The notes under the pieces: model-generated
The model's database searches: none
What the model was told of the DNA's origin: nothing
The model's input: only the letters and a program-made list of their open reading frames with translations
Part shown: positions 59,295 to 64,000 of the stretch, one piece after another
How positions within the stretch are numbered: the first letter of the stretch is position 1
Layout of the letters: each line of letters begins with the position of its first letter
Assembly (NCBI GenBank): GCA_900764105.1
Contig: CAAFMS010000006.1
Coordinates: 81,179-145,178 of the forward strand
Length of the DNA stretch: 64,000 nucleotides
Reading direction: 5' to 3'
Source of the DNA: Clostridia bacterium
Lineage (GTDB): Bacteria; Bacillota; Clostridia; Christensenellales; Borkfalkiaceae
Made by a program: the position numbers and the translations under genes

Positions 59295-60738
59295 ACCATG
59301 GGGCAAAAAGGACTATCGCAGAACGATATTGCTTTTCGCTCTTCATACGCTCGTAATCGTGGCGATGTACGCGGCTATGCTCGTGATAAACGCGCATTTG
59401 GGAGCCGTAGACAGCATCGAATTTCTGAAACGCATGGAGACGATAAAGAATATAACGTATATAGCGGTCGTTATAATTCTGCTCGGCGCGGGTATTTACC
59501 TCTATTTCTACAACGAAAACAGGGACTTCATATTGCAGTCGAAGAATATACACTTAGTATTTTTCGTAATAGAAATATCAATACTGATTATGTACGCTTC
59601 GGGAATTTTGCTGAAAAGCGTTTATTCCCGTCCGTTCGCGCTCTGCGCGCTTTTAATGCTTCTTTTGATAAACAAACGCTCGGCGATATTCATAAACGGC
59701 GTAACCTGCCTCTATATGTTTATGGCGGACGCGTTTTTAGCGGTTTCGCCCGTCTCGGCGAGCGAAGTCTTTTCCTGCTTCGTCGTAAACTACACGACGA
59801 GTCTTCTCGCGATTTACCTCGTCGGCAGGGTCAGTTCCCGTCTTAAAGTGTTCGTCACGGGTTTCTTTATAGCGGTTCCCGTAGCGGTAAGTTGTCTCGT
59901 ACTCGACATAGACACCTTCCTCGCTCATCCGTACAGACCCTTCCTCGACGGACTTACTTCGGGACTTTTGTCGGTCGTTCTTATGATGGCGATACTGCCG
60001 TTTTGCGAACGGATATTCAACGTCGTTACCGATTACAGGCTCGCGGAACTCACCGATCATAAATCGAAACTCATTCAGGCGTTGCAGAAAAACGCCCCCG
60101 GCACGTTCAACCACTCGCTTATCGTTTCGACATTAGCCGAATCGTGCGCGACGGCGATTGACGAGGACCCGCTTCTTGCGAGAGCGTGCGCCTATTACCA
60201 CGATATAGGAAAACTCAAAAACCCCGAATTTTTCACGGAAAATCAGAAAGGATATAACCCCCATAACGAACTTACTCCCGAACTTTCGACGGATATTATC
60301 CGTTCGCACGCGAAAGACGGCTATAAGCTTATACTTAAATATCATTTGCCGCAGATTCTTGCGGACGTCGCCCTTCAACATCACGGCACGTTGCCGATAA
60401 GATATTTCTACGCCAAGGCGATGAAGTATACCGAGGGCGAACTCGACATAGAGAATTTCTCCTACCCCGGTCCCAAGCCGCAGACCAAAATCGCCGCTAT
60501 CATAATGATTGCCGACGGTTGCGAGGCGAAAGTCAGAACGCTTACGGACAGGTCGCACGAAAAAGTCGACGCGGCGGTCAGAGAGATTATCGAGGAGAGA
60601 ATGGACTTAGGTCAGTTCGACGAGTGCGATATTACCATGGCGGACCTCGACATTATCCGTAAGACGATAACCAACTCGCTCGCGGGCGTGTACCACGACA
60701 GAGTCGAATATCCGAAACTCAGAATAGGCAAAAAGTAA
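59269..60738 (+). CDS. Cyclic-di-AMP phosphodiesterase PgpH-like, lacking the large extracellular domain
   Basis: A 489-residue 7TM-HD protein. Helix 1 lies at residues 21-43 and is followed by only a short loop, then six or seven helices (ITYIAVVIILLGAGIYLYFY to FFIAVPVAVSCLVLDI). The cytosolic HD domain has NHSLIVSTLAESCATA, YYHDIGKLKNPEFF and LQHHGTLPIRYFY. HD enzymes of this family hydrolyse c-di-AMP to pApA. Typical PgpH has about 700 residues because of a 7TMR-HDED sensor after helix 1; that domain is absent here. The position between phoH and ybeY is conserved. Confidence 0.9.
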   Translation: MIRQSQKLKPWGKKDYRRTILLFALHTLVIVAMYAAMLVINAHLGAVDSIEFLKRMETIKNITYIAVVIILLGAGIYLYFYNENRDFILQSKNIHLVFFVIEISILIMYASGILLKSVYSRPFALCALLMLLLINKRSAIFINGVTCLYMFMADAFLAVSPVSASEVFSCFVVNYTTSLLAIYLVGRVSSRLKVFVTGFFIAVPVAVSCLVLDIDTFLAHPYRPFLDGLTSGLLSVVLMMAILPFCERIFNVVTDYRLAELTDHKSKLIQALQKNAPGTFNHSLIVSTLAESCATAIDEDPLLARACAYYHDIGKLKNPEFFTENQKGYNPHNELTPELSTDIIRSHAKDGYKLILKYHLPQILADVALQHHGTLPIRYFYAKAMKYTEGELDIENFSYPGPKPQTKIAAIIMIADGCEAKVRTLTDRSHEKVDAAVREIIEERMDLGQFDECDITMADLDIIRKTITNSLAGVYHDRVEYPKLRIGKK

Positions 60739-60739
60739 A

Positions 60740-61219
60740 ATGGTCGGACTTACAGTTATAAGAGAGGACTCGCTTCCTTACGAATTCGATAAAATCGCCG
60801 CGGCGGTATACGAAAAACTCGGGCAAAAAGACCGACTCGCAATCGAACTGAGTTTCGTTTCCGAGGAGGAAATACAAACGCTCAACAGAGAATATCGCGG
60901 CGTGGACAGAGTGACGGACGTACTCTCTTTTCCTTATCTCGACGGAATAAAGGGGAAGGTTATCCGTAAAAAGGACTTTCCGAGCGACGTGGACGAGGAG
61001 ACGGGCTTGCTTCTTATCGGCTCGGTTTGCATCTGTCTTAAAAGGGCGGAAGAACAGGCGGCGGAATACGGTCACGGAATAAAGAGGGAGGTTTGTTACC
61101 TTGCCTTACACGGTTTTCTGCATTGTTTCGGTTTCGACCACATAGAACAAGCGGACGAAGAAGAGATGACGAAAATCGCCGACGAAATAATGAAAGAATC
61201 AGGCATTGAGAGGGTTTAG
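60740..61219 (+). CDS. ybeY: Endoribonuclease YbeY
   Basis: A 159-residue metalloprotein for 16S rRNA maturation and ribosome quality control. The zinc motif HGFLHCFGFDH (HxxxHxxxxxH) is intact near residues 119-129. LSFVSEEEIQTLNREYRGVD, RVTDVLSFPY and IGSVCICLKRAEEQA are family sequences. Coupled to pgpH (start one base after the stop). Confidence 0.95.
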   Translation: MVGLTVIREDSLPYEFDKIAAAVYEKLGQKDRLAIELSFVSEEEIQTLNREYRGVDRVTDVLSFPYLDGIKGKVIRKKDFPSDVDEETGLLLIGSVCICLKRAEEQAAEYGHGIKREVCYLALHGFLHCFGFDHIEQADEEEMTKIADEIMKESGIERV

Positions 61220-61238
61220 TCGCCGTATAAGTCGACTA
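61216..61238 (+). repeat. Dispersed intergenic motif, copy 7 (perfect hairpin form)
   Basis: TTAGTCGCCGTATAAGTCGACTAA: TTAGTCG pairs exactly with CGACTAA. It begins at the ybeY stop, before era. The change GATTA to GACTA keeps pairing with TAGTC. Confidence 0.65.
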
Positions 61239-61277
61239 AACGATTGTTTTTAGTGTGAACGCAACGGAGAAAAGAAT

Positions 61278-62168
61278 ATGAAATGCGGTACTGTGGCGGT
61301 CGTCGGCAGGGCGAACGCGGGAAAATCAACGCTCGTAAACGTGCTTGTCGGAGAAAAGGTTTCGATAGTTTCTCCAAAGCCGCAGACGACGAGAGACAGA
61401 ATATACGGAGTCCTTACGACGGACGATTATCAGATAGTTTTCGAGGATACGCCGGGAATATATAAGGCCTCGGGGCTGCTCAGTTCCAAGATGCAAAAGA
61501 CTACCGAAACGACGGCGAGAGATACCGACCTTATATTGTTCGTAATCGACGGACACGACGGCTTGAAAGAGGACGATAAGAAACTTTTAGGTAAATACGT
61601 CGGGAGAGGAACGCCCGTTATAGCCGCGCTTTCCAAAATAGATATAATGCCGAAAGATAAAATACCCGAGGAACTTTGCGAACTTGCGGAAAACGGCGAA
61701 ATAAGCGAAATTATCCCCGTTTCGGCGAGAAAAGGTCGTAACGTAAAGGAACTTCTGAACTTAATTTTGAAGTATCTGCCCGAAAGCGAGTACGTTTTCG
61801 ACCCGAACGCCATATCGGACAAGTCCGAAAAGTTTATGATTTCGGAGATTATGCGTGAAAAAATACTTCTTAAATACGACAAGGAAATACCGCACGGCGT
61901 GGCGATCGTCATAAACAAATTTGAAAAACGCCCGAACGGTATTTACGACGTGGATCTCGATATCGTCTGCGAAAAGCAGAACCACAAGGCAATAATTATC
62001 GGCAAGGGCGGCAACGCGTTAAAAGAGACGGCGAGTTTCGCCCGCGAGGCTATGGAAAAGTTTTTGGGGGCGAAAGTGTTTCTGAAAACATACGTCAAGG
62101 TCAAAGAAAGTTGGCGTGACGACGCGAATCTTTTAAGACAATACGGCTACGGCGACGATGACCGATAA
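61278..62168 (+). CDS. era: GTPase Era
   Basis: A 296-residue ribosome-assembly GTPase that binds the 3' end of 16S rRNA. G1 GRANAGKSTLVN, switch KPQTTRDRIYG, G3 EDTPGIY, G4 LSKIDIM and the C-terminal KH domain IIIGKGGNALKETASFARE are all present. A GGAG ribosome site precedes the ATG. Era follows ybeY directly, without the dgkA and cdd genes seen in Bacillus. Confidence 0.97.
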   Translation: MKCGTVAVVGRANAGKSTLVNVLVGEKVSIVSPKPQTTRDRIYGVLTTDDYQIVFEDTPGIYKASGLLSSKMQKTTETTARDTDLILFVIDGHDGLKEDDKKLLGKYVGRGTPVIAALSKIDIMPKDKIPEELCELAENGEISEIIPVSARKGRNVKELLNLILKYLPESEYVFDPNAISDKSEKFMISEIMREKILLKYDKEIPHGVAIVINKFEKRPNGIYDVDLDIVCEKQNHKAIIIGKGGNALKETASFAREAMEKFLGAKVFLKTYVKVKESWRDDANLLRQYGYGDDDR

Positions 62169-62218
62169 AAACCTCAACTGACCGTGAGAAATTTGAATAA
62201 ATCACCTGCGGCAAACAA

Positions 62219-62241
62219 TTAGTCGGTCTATAAGCGCATAA
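62219..62241 (+). repeat. Dispersed intergenic motif, copy 8 (divergent)
   Basis: TTAGTCGGTC precedes TATAAGCGCATAA in the era-yqzL gap. The right half has lost complementarity to the left. Confidence 0.45.
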
Positions 62242-62269
62242 ACGAGGTTTTTCTGCAAATACTCAGGAT

Positions 62270-62377
62270 ATGGAAAGACCCGAGGACAAGGCATGGGAAC
62301 TGTTTGAAAAGACGGGAAGCCCCGGCTATTATATGTTGTACAAGAAACTTAAAGGAAGCCCCGAGAAGAGGAAATGA
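62270..62377 (+). CDS. yqzL: YqzL-like small protein
   Basis: The 35-residue product reads MERPEDKAWELFEKTGSPGY, then YMLYKKLKGSPEKRK. Position between era and recO, size and the W-x-x-F-x-x-TG-x-x-x-x-Y pattern match YqzL of Bacillota, whose function is unknown. The stop overlaps the recO start (ATGA), so recO translation is coupled to it. Confidence 0.8.
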   Translation: MERPEDKAWELFEKTGSPGYYMLYKKLKGSPEKRK

Positions 62378-63090
62378 CTTCAAAAATCAACGGAATTACG
62401 CTTTACGGCGTAAATTACAGAGACAACGACAAAATGCTTACCATATTCACGTTGGAAAAAGGTAAGATAGGCGCGGCGTGCAGAGGCGTAAGAAAGGCCA
62501 ATGCGAAGATGAAACAAATCGCCGAGCCTTTTTGTTTTGCCGAAGCGGTGATCGTCGAGAAATCGGGGCGAAATACAATATCCGAAATAAACTCTTACGA
62601 CAGTTTTTATCCTATAAGAACGGATATAAAAAAGTACTACGCGGGAGCGTGCGCGTTGGAGTTCACGAACGCCTTTCTGCCCGAGGGGCTGGTGTCCGAA
62701 TCTCACTTCGTTCTGCTCGTCGAATTTTTAAAGAAGTTAGCCTATAACTCGATTAACCCCGTAAATTTGCTTTTAAAGTTCTTGTTCGACGCGATGAACG
62801 AGAACGGTTACAGTTTAAATCTCACGGCTTGCGGCAGGTGCGGAAAGAAGATAGAAGGTAGAGTTTTTCTGTCCGTTTCCGAGGGCGCGAGCGTCTGCGA
62901 AGAGTGCCGTAAAGAGGGCGAGGGAGAGTATTCGATTAAGACTTACGAATACTTGCAGAAGATAGCGGAAGGGGATATGAGCGAGGATGACGAAGAGAGC
63001 GGCAGAAACGGTTTAAAATTTTTTAATTACTACATATCGAGGGTTTCGGGGGTAATGCTTAAAAGCCTTTCGGAACTGCTGAATTTGTAA
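62374..63090 (+). CDS. recO: DNA repair protein RecO
   Basis: A 238-residue recombination mediator that helps RecA load on SSB-covered DNA. The N-terminal OB fold reads INGITLYGVNYRDNDKMLTI with LEKGKIGAACRGVRK. The C-terminal helical part carries a zinc site CGRCGKK with VCEECRKEG. Last gene of the yqfC cluster; the tRNA gene that follows has its own promoter. Confidence 0.95.
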   Translation: MTSKINGITLYGVNYRDNDKMLTIFTLEKGKIGAACRGVRKANAKMKQIAEPFCFAEAVIVEKSGRNTISEINSYDSFYPIRTDIKKYYAGACALEFTNAFLPEGLVSESHFVLLVEFLKKLAYNSINPVNLLLKFLFDAMNENGYSLNLTACGRCGKKIEGRVFLSVSEGASVCEECRKEGEGEYSIKTYEYLQKIAEGDMSEDDEESGRNGLKFFNYYISRVSGVMLKSLSELLNL

Positions 63091-63136
63091 ATCGGAGTAA
63101 AAATTTTAAAAAATTTACAATAACGCAAAAAAACTG

Positions 63137-63166
63137 TTGCATTTTTGAATAGTCTTGTGGTATAAT
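63137..63166 (+). promoter_or_regulatory. Promoter of tRNA-Thr
   Basis: TTGCAT, an 18-base spacer and TATAAT with an extended TGG. Confidence 0.7.
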
Positions 63167-63213
63167 GGCTAAGCGAAGTTCGGGAGAGGCATTTCGGGCT
63201 TCGGGAAAAGTAT

Positions 63214-63289
63214 GCTACTGTGGCTCAGTCGGTAGAGCAGCTGATTCGTAATCAGCAGGTCGCCGGTTCAAGTCCGGCCAGTAGCTCCA
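63214..63289 (+). tRNA. tRNA-Thr (anticodon CGU), CCA encoded
   Basis: The acceptor arm GCTACTG pairs with CAGTAGC. The D arm is GCTCAGTCGGTAGAGC, the anticodon loop TTCGTAA inside CTGAT/ATCAG gives anticodon CGT for codon ACG, and the T arm is GCCGG-TTCAAGT-CCGGC. Discriminator T and CCA are encoded. Confidence 0.97.
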
Positions 63290-63855
63290 AAGGAAAAGGC
63301 GCTTAAATTGAGTAAGCGTCTTTTTTTATTTTCCTTTTCCTTTGGAACTACTAGCCGATCGTCGCCGACGACGCAGCGTAATGTTGTTGCTTTTTTTAAA
63401 AAAAGTTTTTACGCTGCGTCGCGGTGACGCGATTTGCCGAAAAAAATATATAAGAAGTGTCGGGCAAATCGCTATTCCGTCGCAAAACGAAATATGGCTT
63501 GTGGGATAGTCGAGTAACGTTATCGTTTCGCTCCTTACAAGTTTCGGCAACTAACTCCAAAGGGAAAGGCGCTTAAATTGAGTAAGCGTCTTTTTTATTG
63601 TCCATTTCCTTTGGAACTACTGACCGGCTTATCATCGGCGAAGCGGCACGGTTTATTTTGTGAAATATTTAGTTGTTCCGTGCCGCATCGCCGGTGGCGC
63701 GATTGCGGACTTTTGCTTTTGGGAAAATAGGAGTTTGTATGTCCGAACAATCGCTATTCCGTCACGAAACGAAATACGGTTTGTGGAATAGTCAAGTAAC
63801 GTTATCGTTTCGCTCCTTACAAGGTTAGGCAAGTAACTCCAAAGGAAAAGGCGCT
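63282..63855 (+). repeat. Tandem degenerate copies of the tRNA-Thr 3' end, terminator and a 105-bp module
   Basis: The tRNA tail and terminator (from AGCTCCAAAGGAAAAGGCGC) recur at about 63552 and 63834 as AACTCCAAAGG, about 270-280 bp apart. Before each copy lies a conserved module of about 105 bp (63467-63573 and 63749-63855) holding AATCGCTATTCCGTC and AGTAACGTTATCGTTTCGCT. Each unit also contains a long hairpin (GACGCAGCGTAA with TTACGCTGCGTC; GCGGCACGG with CCGTGCCGC). Weak minus-strand readings here share LVRSETITLLDY and are best seen as repeat DNA. No other gene lies downstream of the tRNA. Confidence 0.7.
63298..63327 (+). terminator. Terminator of tRNA-Thr
   Basis: GGCGCTTA pairs with TAAGCGTC and TTTTTTT follows. 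Confidence 0.85.
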
Positions 63856-63875
63856 GTAAAAAAAACACAAAAAAG

Positions 63876-63925
63876 AAAAAGGTCACGTTTATTATCTGAA
63901 AAAAGATAAAATGTGACCTTTTTAA
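63876..63925. terminator. Bidirectional terminator hairpin
   Basis: AAAAAGGTCAC pairs with GTGACCTTTTT with further AT pairs inside. Confidence 0.75.
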
Positions 63926-63939
63926 TTATAATTCTCGCC

Positions 63940-64000
63940 TTCTCCTTCGGGGAAGGTGGCGAATCGAGCGGCTTTCCGCGAAGATTTGACGGAAGGGGAC
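63940..64000. repeat. CCTTCGGGGAAGG intergenic repeat at the window end
   Basis: CTCCTTCGGGGAAGGTGGCG and, 20 bases later, GACGGAAGGGGAC repeat the unit seen at 55861-55912. It may continue past the window. Confidence 0.65.

Noticed and set aside
63326..63886. Two minus-strand readings sharing LVRSETITLLDY
   Set aside because: Similarity comes from the DNA repeat units; no ribosome site or promoter, and they lie over terminators and hairpins.

Overview
The window looks like the chromosome of an endospore-forming member of the Bacillota, probably a Clostridia-type anaerobe. Four things point that way: sporulation and germination genes (cwlD, spoIIR, sleB-ypeB, yqfC-yqfD), oxygen-defence proteins of anaerobes (rubredoxin, reverse rubrerythrin), the Bacillota gene order yqfC-yqfD-phoH-pgpH-ybeY-era-yqzL-recO, and a type II-A CRISPR-Cas locus. 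Promoters of the form TTGACA-N17-TATAAT are easy to see, and several of them lie so close to the start codon that the mRNAs should be almost leaderless.

Layout. 1-6.4 kb: partial typA, divergent asparaginase, an ABC exporter and two overlapping acidic membrane-anchored proteins. 6.7-11.9 kb: a ribose-type sugar ABC operon with a divergent AraC-type regulator. 12.1-15.8 kb: a P-type cation ATPase and the Mn efflux pump mntP behind a yybP-ykoY-type Mn riboswitch with a visible terminator. 16-20 kb: XRE regulator, an unknown membrane protein, cwlD and a two-gene ABC transporter. 20-21.6 kb: inverted repeats and an AT-rich islet of three unknown genes. 21.7-28 kb: rubredoxin/rubrerythrin, a large Ig-like surface protein, a VanW protein and a lipoprotein. 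28.1-30.7 kb: a NatAB-like ABC operon whose leader has a four-codon ORF, an intrinsic terminator and a palindrome.

30.7-37.6 kb: a complete type II-A CRISPR system. The tracrRNA lies upstream of and antisense to the cas9 leader, followed by cas9, cas1, cas2, csn2, a short leader and an array of nine full-length repeats plus a degenerate end repeat. tracrRNA, anti-repeat, terminator and promoters can all be placed by eye.

37.7-44.5 kb: tyrS, a GH20 glycosidase, spoIIR, sleB and ypeB. 44.6-52 kb: Ktr-type K+ uptake (ktrB, ktrA and a small membrane protein), a two-subunit chromate-type transporter with a divergent LysR regulator, and a KdpD/KdpE-like two-component system. 52-56 kb: SecB-like protein, mscL, a Crp/Fnr regulator, a DEDDh exonuclease and serS. 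56.3-63.1 kb: bioY, then the yqfC to recO cluster. 63.1-64 kb: tRNA-Thr(CGU) followed by degenerate tandem copies of its 3' end and terminator.

Signals outside ordinary gene annotation include: a dispersed intergenic motif with core TATAAGTYGATTA in at least seven gaps, plus one divergent copy; near-leaderless promoters; two terminators whose 3' arm carries the Shine-Dalgarno and whose T-run abuts the start codon (mntP, spoIIR); and a cas9 leader that would be antisense to tracrRNA. All calls come from reading the sequence; no database search was run.
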